A DNA stretch of 64,000 nucleotides from the NCBI RefSeq assembly GCF_000507245.1, contig NC_023035.1, positions 2,147,501-2,211,500 of the forward strand. Reading direction: 5' to 3'. This document shows positions 19,699 to 28,827 of this stretch, one piece after another. Under the pieces are notes generated by a model. It was not told where the DNA came from. It did not search any database and was given only the letters and a program-made list of their open reading frames with translations. The translations under genes were made by a program, and so were the position numbers. Positions within the stretch are counted from its first letter, which is position 1, and each line of letters begins with the position of its first letter. The DNA comes from Salinispira pacifica (GTDB lineage: Bacteria > Spirochaetota > Spirochaetia > DSM-27196 > Salinispiraceae).

Positions 19699-21216
19699 TC
19701 ACCCGTCATGGAGGACAGGTTTTAAAGCCGTGGACTCGCCAATACTGTTGGAAGCAGAGCCCCTGTCCCGGCCGGCTTCCTTCGCTTTATACAGCTCCTG
19801 ATCGGCTGCATTGCTGAATTCCCGTACATCCATGGAAGTGCCGGGTTTAATGGATGCCACTCCTATACTGAGGGTAATTCGACCCAGGGGTGACGCAGTA
19901 TTTTCAACATTCATCTCCCGTACAGCAGTAATAATCTTATCTGCAACCTTTTCAGCGTCCTCCTTCTTAACCTGCTGGAGAAGAACCGTAAACTCTTCGC
20001 CGCCGTAACGGGCGAACACATCCTCTCTGCGTATACTGTTTTCAATCCCCCGGGTAACGGATTTTAGTACTTCATCTCCTTCAATGTGGCCGTAGGTATC
20101 GTTATATCCCTTGAAATAATCAATATCCAACATCAGGAGACTCACTACAGTTACATCAGCAGGGGATTTCCAGAGATGCTCCATGTACAGGTTAAAGTAC
20201 CTTCTATTATAAATGCCCGTAAGAAAGTCCCGTTGGTTATCCAGCGTGAGGAGCTGATTTTTCTGCAACAGTTCATTTTTGATGTTTATAACAAGCCGGA
20301 GGAGAATCAGCACCACCACAAGAGAAAGTACGTTGAAAGTGATGGTACGACGGTTCATATTAATAAAGTTTCGTATATCATTATTCTCGTATGATGCAAC
20401 AGCAAGATACCAGTCGCTATCATCAATCTGTTGAATTATACCCAATGTTTTTTTACCGCTGGCAATATATTCCATCCGAACTGACTGACCGCTGCGCTTC
20501 ACCTCTTCGAAAAAATCAAGGAAGGTCTGCTTCCTGGCAAAAAAGGTTTCATAGAACTCATCATCCTCGTATATATTGCTCCCGACGATCCCGGAGCGCA
20601 GGGTATGAAGAATTACAGTTCCTCCGCCATCAAGGAGATATGTATATATATTTTTCCGGTTTATCTCATCAGTAAGCCAGCGGCTGATATCTTCCATGAA
20701 TACATCGGCGGCTATTACCCCAGCGAAGCCGTTTTCCATATACAGTGGAGAACTTATAGTTACAGTCCTGTCTCCTGTTTCCCGGTCTATATAGACATCT
20801 GAGATTATCGTCTCATCCGCCTGAACTGCTTCCCTGTACCAGACCCGGGATCTGGGATCATAATCTTCAGGGGGTATCCATTCCCCCCCGGTAATGAAAT
20901 TTCCATTGGCAAGGCCTATGTAAATTTGGGAGATGTTCTGGTCGTCATTATTGATATTAAGGTACGGATTCATGGTGCTTCGGGCTATCACCTCATCGAT
21001 ACTGAAATTATCAACAAAATCCCGGGCTGTATCCACAATTTCCTTCTTCCTTTCCAGCCAGGTGGTAAAGTCCGTAGTGTCTTGGTATAAGTCCTGAATC
21101 AGACGGTTATAGATATTCTCGTTATTCTTCGTACTGAGATCGTATGCGTTATATGTGGTGAAGATCACGATTGAAAGAATCAACAACGAGATCACTATCC
21201 GAAATTTTCTCAGCAT
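19699..21216 (-). CDS. Diguanylate cyclase with extracellular Cache sensor
   Basis: This 505-residue protein has a first membrane helix (about 8-28), a double-Cache-type periplasmic sensor (with SRVWYREAV and DVYIDRETGDRTVTIS) to about 285, and a second membrane helix (about 290-310). The GGDEF domain has the intact active motif RYGGEEFTVLL. It makes cyclic di-GMP from GTP in response to an external small molecule. I did not see a clear inhibitory RxxD site. It is convergent with the small lipoprotein gene. Confidence 0.92.
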   Translation of the reverse strand: MLRKFRIVISLLILSIVIFTTYNAYDLSTKNNENIYNRLIQDLYQDTTDFTTWLERKKEIVDTARDFVDNFSIDEVIARSTMNPYLNINNDDQNISQIYIGLANGNFITGGEWIPPEDYDPRSRVWYREAVQADETIISDVYIDRETGDRTVTISSPLYMENGFAGVIAADVFMEDISRWLTDEINRKNIYTYLLDGGGTVILHTLRSGIVGSNIYEDDEFYETFFARKQTFLDFFEEVKRSGQSVRMEYIASGKKTLGIIQQIDDSDWYLAVASYENNDIRNFINMNRRTITFNVLSLVVVLILLRLVINIKNELLQKNQLLTLDNQRDFLTGIYNRRYFNLYMEHLWKSPADVTVVSLLMLDIDYFKGYNDTYGHIEGDEVLKSVTRGIENSIRREDVFARYGGEEFTVLLQQVKKEDAEKVADKIITAVREMNVENTASPLGRITLSIGVASIKPGTSMDVREFSNAADQELYKAKEAGRDRGSASNSIGESTALKPVLHDG

Positions 21217-21267
21217 GTATGGTTACCCTACCCCATTATAAGATCTCAATGGAAGGCCTGCCAGCGT

Positions 21268-21945
21268 ATGAAATCGTGCCCGGATGAGCTGTATCATCTT
21301 GATGAAGTTCTCCGACAGTATGCCAGGCTTCAGCTCAAATCTGCAGATATCAGCGCTGAATTATTGAAGAAGGGCGTACCGGACCGGCGGCTGGAAGCCA
21401 TGCCTCTGTTGTACACCTCCCTTCTCTCCCGGCATGAAATGCTCCTTGACAGTTACCTCGGCAAGGGGGCAGGTCTCACCAAAGAACAGCTGAACCATGC
21501 CCACCGGAAAAGTTCAGCTCTGTCATCCTTTTCCGGGCAGCTGGCATCGGCGGGCATTCCGGCTACCCTGCATCATGACGATTTTCATGATGCAAATATT
21601 CTTGTACATCTAAAGGGGATTCACTTCATCGACTGGGGAGAAGCATCCATAGCCCATCCCTTTTATTCGTTACTGATAATGAAGCGCAGCCTTTCCTATC
21701 ATCTGAAGCTGGATTCCCGGGACCCCGCCCTGATGAGACTGACTGACCTGTACCTGGAAATGTGGGAAGACTACGGCAGCAAAATGCAGCTGCGGGAGGC
21801 ATTTACTATTGCCCAAAAACTGGCAGTAATAAACCGTTGCTTCACCCGGAATGGCATCCTTTCCGGACTGAGCCTGCAGGAACAGGGCGAAGATTTTGAC
21901 ACGGTGGCAGCCTGGCTGAAAGAATGGCTTACTGCAGCAGCTTAG
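21268..21945 (+). pseudogene. Phosphotransferase (APH/choline-kinase-like), N-lobe missing
   Basis: The 225-residue ORF has the kinase C-lobe: catalytic loop HHDDFHDANILV and metal-binding FIDWGEASIAHPF. The ATP-binding N-lobe of about 80-100 residues expected in this family is absent. The same frame stays open upstream into the start of the divergent GGDEF gene (WKACQRM…). The first visible residues (EVLRQYARLQLKSADIS) match the usual region just after the N-lobe. No ribosome site is clear. It is most likely a 5'-truncated remnant, though a short functional form cannot be excluded. Confidence 0.55.
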
Positions 21946-22000
21946 CACATAACGGAATGACCGGTGATTGACTGTGTTCGGGATTACCACCCTGATCAAA

Positions 22001-23362
22001 TCAACGTCCTCTGTTGGGTTTGCCCCTGCCCCGGTTTGATTGTCTTCCGCCATCGGAGTTGTTGGTTGGGCGCCTTCGTCCGGATCCGCCGAGTGTGGAT
22101 TCCTTGTGTGCAGATCCGCCGCTGCCCGCCGGTCCTTTCCCCCGGGACGACCGGCCTGCCGGCTTTTTCCGCCTCCCCGCCGGTGATGTTGCACCGCTTG
22201 TTCGGCGGTCATTTACCCCGGGCTTAGCCGCAGCTTGTAATGGCTCAAAACCTGGAACCGTTTTTCCGGGTATTGAAGATTTCAGGAGATGCTCAATGTC
22301 CGCCAGCTTTTTCCCGTCTTCTTCTGTAATAAAGGAAATGGCATCCCCGGATTTTCCGGCCCTGCCGGTCCGGCCGATACGGTGCACATAATCCTCCGCC
22401 TGCTGTGGAAGATCAAAGTTCACCACATGGCTCAGATCGGTGAGGTCGATACCCCGGGCTGCAATATCTGTAGCAATGAGTGCCTGCAGATCACCTTTCT
22501 TGAATTTTTCCAGGGCTCGTGTTCGAGCCCCCTGCTTCTTGTCTCCGTGGATAGCCATACTGGGAATATCCGCTTTATTCAGCTTCTTGGCGAGACGGTC
22601 TGCACCATGCTTGGTCCGCACAAAGACCAGAACCTGATACCAGCTTCCGCTTTGAATAAGATGGATAAGGAGATCAACCCGTTTTACCCTGCCCACGTTA
22701 TACGCGATCTGCCGCACATCAGAGCCTGCAGAGTTCCGGGGAGCGACATCGGCGCGGACAGGATCATTCAAAATCTTCAATGCAAGCTTTTCAACATCCT
22801 TACCGTAGGTGGCGGAAAACATGAGAGTCTGACGGACAGGTTTTTTCAGTTCATTCAGAATTGCCTTGATATCATTTATAAAGCCCATATCCAGCATGCG
22901 GTCAGCTTCATCAAGTACCAGAATATCTATTTTTGATAGGTCAATTGTTTTCTGTCCCAGATGATCCCTGAGACGTCCCGGCGTAGCAACAATAATATCG
23001 ACTCCCCGGGCCAGACTCTTCTTCTGGGGGTTCATGGAAACGCCCCCGTAGATTTTCAGCACCTTCAGCTCAAGATGACTTCCGTAAGCGATAAAACTTT
23101 CAGCCACCTGGTCCGCAAGTTCACGGGTGGGAGTGAGAATAAGGGCCCGGGGTGCTTCCGACTTGTGCGTCCCCAGACGCTGAAGCATGGGAAGGGCAAA
23201 CGCAGCGGTTTTGCCGGTGCCGGTCTGGGCCCCTCCAAGAACATCTTTCCCTTCAAGAATGGCGGGAATGGTGGCAGCCTGAATAGGGGTCGCTTCGCTG
23301 TACCCCCGTTCCCGGACCGCCTTGCATAATTCAGGCATCAGCCCGAGATTCTGAAATTTCAT
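22001..23362 (-). CDS. DEAD-box ATP-dependent RNA helicase, RhlE type
   Basis: This 453-residue protein has all core motifs: Q motif with TPIQ, AQTGTGKT, PTRELADQ, the DEAD box in VLDEADRMLDMGF, FSATY, and HRIGRTGRAG. The last 70 or so residues are a basic, Gly/Arg/Ser-rich tail typical of RhlE proteins that bind structured RNA. It unwinds RNA in ribosome assembly or cold adaptation. AAGGAGA precedes the ATG. RhlE is inferred from the short GF-rich motif and basic tail. Confidence 0.93.
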   Translation of the reverse strand: MKFQNLGLMPELCKAVRERGYSEATPIQAATIPAILEGKDVLGGAQTGTGKTAAFALPMLQRLGTHKSEAPRALILTPTRELADQVAESFIAYGSHLELKVLKIYGGVSMNPQKKSLARGVDIIVATPGRLRDHLGQKTIDLSKIDILVLDEADRMLDMGFINDIKAILNELKKPVRQTLMFSATYGKDVEKLALKILNDPVRADVAPRNSAGSDVRQIAYNVGRVKRVDLLIHLIQSGSWYQVLVFVRTKHGADRLAKKLNKADIPSMAIHGDKKQGARTRALEKFKKGDLQALIATDIAARGIDLTDLSHVVNFDLPQQAEDYVHRIGRTGRAGKSGDAISFITEEDGKKLADIEHLLKSSIPGKTVPGFEPLQAAAKPGVNDRRTSGATSPAGRRKKPAGRSSRGKGPAGSGGSAHKESTLGGSGRRRPTNNSDGGRQSNRGRGKPNRGR

Positions 23363-23564
23363 TATACCTATCTCCTTAGGTTACGGCTGCAAACAGTTAT
23401 CAGGTTTCATGATTAAATGAATACATCGCGGCTGAATGGTATGAAATCGGATTTTGACAGCTTGAAGATATCCTTTGTACCACAAAGCGACTGCATATGC
23501 AATTGCGACGGCGGATTAGTATCACCAGCTTGATGAAGTCGACTTATCCATACATCATAGGAAA

Positions 23565-24275
23565 ATGCGCTACCTGCTTTTATCCGACATTCACGGGAAT
23601 CTGCCCGCCGCCCGCGCTGCAATTGCTCTGGCGAAGGAACTTCAGGCTGACGAAATCATTCACATCGGAGACTCGGTTTCCATAGGCCCTCAGCCTTCCG
23701 AAACTCTGGATTATCTCTCGAAGCATAATGTACGCCTTCTGAAGGGCAACCACGAAGAATACATTTACAGCGAGCCTCCTCCTGCTGCAAGGATGAGCCA
23801 AAACGAAATTCTGCATAATGATTGGCTTCGCAAACAGCTCCGGGCTGACCAGATTCAGCTTTGCAGGGAGATGCCCTACATTCACAGAATCGGGGAAGGA
23901 ATCCTCTTGCAGCACTTTGTCCTTGATCACACACAGCAAATATCTACCCAACGCCTTGATCTTCGGCATGACGATCTGCGGCAATCATTCAGCACGAACG
24001 GTGAACAGCTGGTGATCTTCGGCCACATTCACACCCCGTTTCAGCGGACGATAAATTCAATCCCCTTCATCAGCTTCGGTACTTCCGGCTGCGTAATGCA
24101 AAACGGCCTGGGTAAACAGGCGCTGTTATTGGAAACGGAGGGTGACAGTTACTCGTGTGAGGAACACAGTCTGAACTGGGATGCCGCAGAGCTGCGGGCG
24201 GAACTGAAAAAGCGCAGAGTTCCGGCAGCAGACGAAGTGATAGATATCTTTTTTAATCTGGCACATACCGATTGA
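23565..24275 (+). CDS. Calcineurin-like metallophosphoesterase (YfcE/MJ0936 type)
   Basis: This 236-residue protein has the metal-binding motifs in order: SDIHGN near the N-terminus, GDSVSIGP, GNHEEY, and the C-terminal GHIHTPF. The family splits phosphodiesters or acts on small phosphate compounds; no substrate can be named. AGGA lies just before the ATG. It is the last gene of the ordinary chromosomal part: the AT-richer island with cassette-like genes begins after its stop. Confidence 0.88.
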   Translation: MRYLLLSDIHGNLPAARAAIALAKELQADEIIHIGDSVSIGPQPSETLDYLSKHNVRLLKGNHEEYIYSEPPPAARMSQNEILHNDWLRKQLRADQIQLCREMPYIHRIGEGILLQHFVLDHTQQISTQRLDLRHDDLRQSFSTNGEQLVIFGHIHTPFQRTINSIPFISFGTSGCVMQNGLGKQALLLETEGDSYSCEEHSLNWDAAELRAELKKRRVPAADEVIDIFFNLAHTD

Positions 24276-24327
24276 CTGTAGCGTGCTGGTATTTACCTGA
24301 CACATGGTGGTAGTAAAAGGTAGCCGC

Positions 24328-24564
24328 TTAGCATGTGCCGATAACTTCTTCATCTTTGCAAATTGCATACCTAACTTGCCGGCCATGCTCATAATTCCTT
24401 AGCCAACCTTCAATTTGGTCTACGGCTTGGCTCAAGTCATTAAACGGGGATAGATCGTAGAAATCACAGACTTCGCTTTTCGAGAATATATTATAGATCG
24501 CGCTCGCATCATCCCTTTGGATTCGACGGATGCTTATCCTGTTGCCTTTCCTTATAGGTGCATT
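24328..24564 (-). pseudogene. GNAT acetyltransferase N-terminal remnant
   Basis: On the minus strand one frame reads RISIRRIQRDDASAIYNIF, then DLSQAVDQIEGWL and RYAICKDEEVIGTC before a stop. This is the usual start of a RimJ/RimL-type GNAT protein. The acetyl-CoA site (R/QxxGxG/A) and the rest are missing. No in-frame start codon exists between this segment and the stop of the antitoxin gene just upstream. It is a broken leftover of a larger gene and too short for normal ORF calling. The family call is from pattern only. Confidence 0.5.
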
Positions 24565-24570
24565 AAAATT

Positions 24571-24849
24571 TTATTTCTCAACCAACTGCCCGGTAATGTA
24601 TTTGTGTAATACGCTTTTTACGAATGTTTGATATCGTAATCCTTCGCGCGCAGCTCTTTCCTTGATTTTTTCCAATTCATACGGATCAATCCGGATATTC
24701 ATTTTCTTTTCAGAGGTGACAAATTCCTTTGCGGCAGTTCTAAATTTCTTTTGCTCTTCTTCTGAAGGTTTAAATGATTTCGAAGAGTCGGCATTTTCAT
24801 ATGCCTCTATCAAATCTTTTTCTTCATTATCCAAATATTTAGAATCCAT
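24571..24849 (-). CDS. Ribbon-helix-helix-type antitoxin (BrnA/CopG-like)
   Basis: This 92-residue protein has an acidic N-terminal half and a C-terminal DNA-binding-like part: KKMNIRIDPYELEKIKERAAREGLRYQTFVKSVLHKYI. This layout is usual for antitoxins of the BrnA and CopG type. AGGAGAAGG lies just upstream of the ATG. Its start overlaps the end of the BrnT-like frame upstream by about 11 bases, the standard toxin-first order. It should bind the toxin and repress the pair's promoter. Confidence 0.7.
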   Translation of the reverse strand: MDSKYLDNEEKDLIEAYENADSSKSFKPSEEEQKKFRTAAKEFVTSEKKMNIRIDPYELEKIKERAAREGLRYQTFVKSVLHKYITGQLVEK

Positions 24850-25129
24850 TATCCTTCTCCTGGTTGGAAAGGAGATACATATATTTTCGATTCGGAAAAA
24901 TTGTTTTCAAGAAATATGTATCGCCATCAATCACATAGGGTACACAGTATGTGTATTGATTATGCTCGATCACAAACATCCATTGATTCGGATATTGATC
25001 TCGATTTGGATGCGGAATATTTAGCAGTACTCCGCTCTCAGCAATTGTTTCGATGATCTGATAAAAAGTAACTCCTCTTGTTTGAAAAAGCAGTTCATTT
25101 TTATCGGCATCGAAATCAAAATTTATAAT
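24839..25129 (-). pseudogene. BrnT-like toxin frame lacking a standard start codon
   Basis: The minus-strand frame reads NFDFDADKNELLFQTRGVTF at its N-terminus, VLLNIPHPNRDQYPNQWMF in the middle and FLKTIFPNRKYMYLL near its end. This is the pattern of BrnT-type ribonuclease toxins (about 95 residues). The frame is open only to TTA-ATT-ATA after an in-frame TAA, so no ATG, GTG or TTG start exists and there is no ribosome site. ATA sits where ATG would be expected. Either the toxin lost its start, or it uses a rare ATT/ATA start. The ORF track misses it for that reason. Confidence 0.6.
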
Positions 25130-26194
25130 TAATTATATGACGATGTGCGCACGAAGTCTACCTGGGATCTGTGAAATTTCAACATAACGAGGCTGTAGAA
25201 AAAGCCTGCTGCGGCCTCTCTTCATTTTATGCCGGTTCAATATTTTTGGGAAAGTGCAAAATTCTAAATACCATGACTGTTATGATTAAATCCTTTCATT
25301 ACCCCGTTTCCTATCGTTCCCTGCTTCCTTCATTTACATGTGGAACATTTTTCATTACCAGCATAGTTTCAGCTTTCCAATATTGTGTACCAGGCAAAAC
25401 AAACGCCATTGGGTACTCACCTTTTTTAGCCCTCGTAAAGTGAAATGATTAAGTCCTTTGGTGCTTCGCAGATGGCCAAACACCGGTTCCACGGTTCCCA
25501 TACGCCTGGAATACATCGTCCTTGAGGTGGCCGTATCGAATTTCTCTTTAGCCATATTGAGGAAATCCGGACCTTCAATACTCCGGTGAAAGAAGGTTAC
25601 CTGACGAAATGGAGTTTGAGGATTTCGAATGCATTTATCTCGAAGAGTACATTCGCGACAGACTTTTTCTATCCCTCTGAATCGATCTCCCGTGTATTTC
25701 CCATCTTCTGCTTTATAATTTTTCATATTCAACCGGAGTGGATGCCCGGCAGGACAGCTGGCTGTGTGCTTTTTATGGTTATAGTGAAAGTCTTCCGGTG
25801 CAAAATATTTTTTACTGTGAACCGGTCGCCAGTTGGCCGTTTTCTTTTTATGCTCTCCTGACGATTCAAAGCGCACATCCCGGGACCGAAATTTATTGTC
25901 GGGGATGTATGTATCAATTTCATGCTCTATGCAGTATTTCATGTTTACTTCATTGTGAAATCCGGAGTCTGCGGTGATGGCTACAGTGTGGACAATATCT
26001 TCAGATATCCCTGCATCCTTGCACTGTTTTTCCAGGTCCTGCAGGATCTGTGGTAAATGGCCGGCTTCATTAATATCACCATATGCATCGGCCCACACGA
26101 CTATCTGATTTTTGTCATCTACCGCGGCAATTCCATTGTAGCCCTGAATAACACCATGTGAAGAAAGCATTTTTGCACTTTCATTATCAGTGAT

Positions 26195-27461
26195 CACTGC
26201 TGTCCGGTTAAATAAAAAAAGCTAGTAATTTGCCTTTTATCTGTGCATAATGTGTTTACCACTAAACCATTACACAAAAGGAAATTACTAGCATGAAAAA
26301 GTATAGCACGGTGCTTGGCACATTGAATAGCGTCATTTCACGATATGATTTCAAGAAAATTGTCGATTTGCACGATGGAGATAAAGGAATACGGACCCTC
26401 TCCACAGATCTTCTTCTTAAAACAATGACCTATGCACAAGTTTCACAGGCATTCAGTCTGAATGAAGTCATAGCAACCATGCACTCCCAGCATGCTAAAC
26501 TCTATCATGCCGGCATGGCGCCGGTAAAAAAATCCACTGTCGCTGATGCCCTGGCAAAACGCAGCAGTGATATCTTTAAGGATTTATTTTATCAGCTCCT
26601 TGGTCAGGCAGGTACAATGCATACGCCGAACCACCGTTTTCGCAATCCCTTGCAAATCATTGATGCCACGACAATCGACCTCTGCCTCTCGCGCTATGAC
26701 TGGGCTCAGTTTCGTACAACAAAGGGGGCAATAAAACTGCACGCCAGCTATAACAGTGACAGCGCACTACCAAATTATGTACAGCTGAGTACCGGTAAAC
26801 TCCATGAGACGAATACGCTTTTAGATTTTCCCCGCAAGAAGGGAGATATTATGGTTTTTGATCGGGGGTATAATAACTATAAGTCATTTCACAAATTGCA
26901 ATTAGATGACGTTACATTCGTAACCAGATTAAAGAAGAATGCCAAGGTGAGAACAACTCTTGTATACCATAAGAATCCCGATGGGCCGGTACTTGAAGAT
27001 GCTTGGATGAAGTTTACCCAAGATAGTGCCGAAGCAAACTATCCCGACCTGATCCGAGTGGTTACGTATAAAGATCCGGAGCATGGGAAGGTATACCGTT
27101 TTCTCACAAACAACTTCGACTTGCCAGCACATGAGATCGCGGATATTTATAAGGAACGCTGGCAGGTTGAGCTATTCTTTAAATGGATCAAGCAAAATCT
27201 GAAAATTAAAACTTTCTTCGGAACGAGTAAGAATGCAGTATGGAGTCAAATCTGGATAGCATTAATTGTGTATGTTCTCATTTGGATGATGAAGGTACTA
27301 CATGGAATTGAATCGACGTTTCAAAAAATAATGCAGGTCCTCAAGTTAACCATTCTGGATCGCCGGGATATCTCCGAATTATTTCATCCGCCTCCACCTT
27401 CCCCTATTTCATCAAATCTTTGGCTTTTTGAGGGGGCTGGAAATTAAACCGGACAGCAGTG
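26195..27461 (+). mobile_element. IS4-family insertion sequence
   Basis: The 1267-bp element is bounded by inverted repeats CACTGCTGTCCGGTT. A nine-base target duplication ATCAGTGAT lies at 26186-26194 and 27462-27470. It carries one intact transposase gene and lies antisense within the IS1182 transposase. The exact duplication suggests a recent insertion. Confidence 0.92.
26293..27447 (+). CDS. IS4-family transposase
   Basis: This 384-residue DDE transposase has the first Asp in IIDATTID, the second in MVFDRGYNNY, and the third-motif signature YKERWQVELFFKWIKQNL with the catalytic Glu, the YREK-type signature of the IS4 family. The length is usual for this family. The gene fills almost the whole element and ends 14 bases before its right end. 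No frameshift was seen, so it may be active. Confidence 0.93.
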   Translation: MKKYSTVLGTLNSVISRYDFKKIVDLHDGDKGIRTLSTDLLLKTMTYAQVSQAFSLNEVIATMHSQHAKLYHAGMAPVKKSTVADALAKRSSDIFKDLFYQLLGQAGTMHTPNHRFRNPLQIIDATTIDLCLSRYDWAQFRTTKGAIKLHASYNSDSALPNYVQLSTGKLHETNTLLDFPRKKGDIMVFDRGYNNYKSFHKLQLDDVTFVTRLKKNAKVRTTLVYHKNPDGPVLEDAWMKFTQDSAEANYPDLIRVVTYKDPEHGKVYRFLTNNFDLPAHEIADIYKERWQVELFFKWIKQNLKIKTFFGTSKNAVWSQIWIALIVYVLIWMMKVLHGIESTFQKIMQVLKLTILDRRDISELFHPPPPSPISSNLWLFEGAGN

Positions 27462-28270
27462 ATCAGTGATATTACTCTTCACCGCTTTGCCCGATGCACC
27501 CATGCGGTCATTGTGTTCACTCAGCCAGCTCTCGATTTTATCAGCCTTGGCACTCAGCTTTTCTATTGCAGCAGTTTCTTTCTCCAGGTCTTTGTTTTTC
27601 GCGCCGTGCAGATCTTCATGCTGATGCTTACCGACCAGGAAGGATATTGATTTCCGTATCTTCTCAACTTTCCGCACGAGGTCGGCCTTGGTACCGCTCC
27701 ACTCTTTTGAACAATTAGATGAAATCTTACAGCCATCGATGGCGAACATTTCCTTGCCAATGAGATTTTCTGAATAACAGATGGCCAGAACCTTAGTGAA
27801 TAGATCAATACACTCTTTATCCATAGACGAAATAAAATCTGCAATGGTTGTGAAATGCGGATGAGTATCCGCAGATAACGCCATACAGACAATATTCTCA
27901 TCACAAAACCGGGCTATTCTTCGGCTGCTGGTAATTCCCCGTGAGTATGCAAAGAGAATGATCTTCAGAAGAACCGCGGGGTCAAAAGCCGGGGCTCCAG
28001 TTTCCTCATTCTGAAAGCGATCATAAAAGACTGAGAGATCCAATTTCTCACTAAACAGGACATGAAGGGTGTATTCAAAGGTTCCAGGCAAAATCTGCTT
28101 GGAAAGTGTAATTGGCAGCATCAGTTGCTGATCGTATGAATAGTCCTTGAACCGGGGCATTTTTCCCTCCCATGATGAGCAGGTTCAGTGCGATTGCAAA
28201 ATCCCGGCTCGCCTAATGAAATTTTACCATGGTTTTTCTGGTACTAGAAGAGGACTTTTTCTACAGCCTC

Positions 28271-28394
28271 AACAACGAGTTGAGATGATTTTTCGGCCTG
28301 AGCGAAGCGAAGGCTTGGCATGCGTTTTTGCCACCGAAGGTGAGCAAAAATCCATGCCAAAGAAAAATTCATTCTCGAACTCTTTGTTATATAG
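28271..28394 (-). repeat. attC-like recombination site (imperfect hairpin), interrupted by IS1182
   Basis: A long imperfect inverted repeat pairs across a short apex. One arm carries GAGTTGAGATGATTTTTC and GGCATGCGTTTTTGC, the other GGATTTTTGC/GCAAAAATCC and GAATGAATTTTTC with unpaired extra bases, as in folded attC sites. The outer boxes ATATAACAA and (split by the IS) TTGTTATGT pair again once the IS and one GTT are removed. It lies 3' of vapC, as a cassette attC should. The core is shared with the second site at 35.6 kb. Confidence 0.5.
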
Positions 28395-28827
28395 CATTCA
28401 ACTATCTACCGAGATAATCAAACACCAAAATCAGAATTTACTTTTCCTTAATTTGTGATTGTCCAATTCTCGATTTCAAGTGACTCGATCCTTTGAAATT
28501 CTTTCTCGTTATTTGTCACAAGTATAAGATCTCTCGCCCGCGCCTGAGCACCAATGAGCATATCCATATTGCCGATAAGTATTCCTTGATTTTTTAAGTG
28601 TGTTCTAATTTGCCCGTATTCAAATGCATCTGTACTGGAAAATTCGATAATATCAAATGGAATGAGGAATTCCATGAGGGCATTTCTATTTTGTTCTAGT
28701 TTTTCAGGATCTGAGTTCGCAATGCCAAATTCAAGTTCTGCTAGAGTTATTGTCGATATTCCAATATTTTCTATTCCGATTGATTCAATTCTGTCGAGCA
28801 TCGCCGGAAATTTATTTTTTATTAGAT

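Larger units (their letters stand above)
25355..28160 (-). pseudogene. IS1182-family transposase, split by insertion
   Basis: The N-terminal part (28160 down to 27471) has FDPAVLLKIILFAYSRGI and the catalytic-region motif FAIDGCKISSN. The C-terminal part (26185 down to 25355) has AITADSGFHN, CPAGHPL, the Cys pair in CRECTLRDKC, and TVEPVFGHLRSTKG with the catalytic Glu. Removing the inner IS and one copy of its nine-base duplication joins KSNITDNESAKM in frame. So the gene was intact before this insertion. It is a DDE transposase of about 520 residues. Confidence 0.85.
25189..28270 (-). mobile_element. IS1182-family element, interrupted by an IS4-family element
   Basis: Terminal inverted repeats GAGGCTGTAGAAAAAG (25189) and its complement (ending 28270) bound the element. 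Without the inner element it is about 1.8 kb, usual for IS1182. The flanks show a three-base AAC (GTT on the minus strand) on each side. It lies in the end of an attC-like hairpin. Its transposase is split, so it is not autonomous. Confidence 0.82.
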
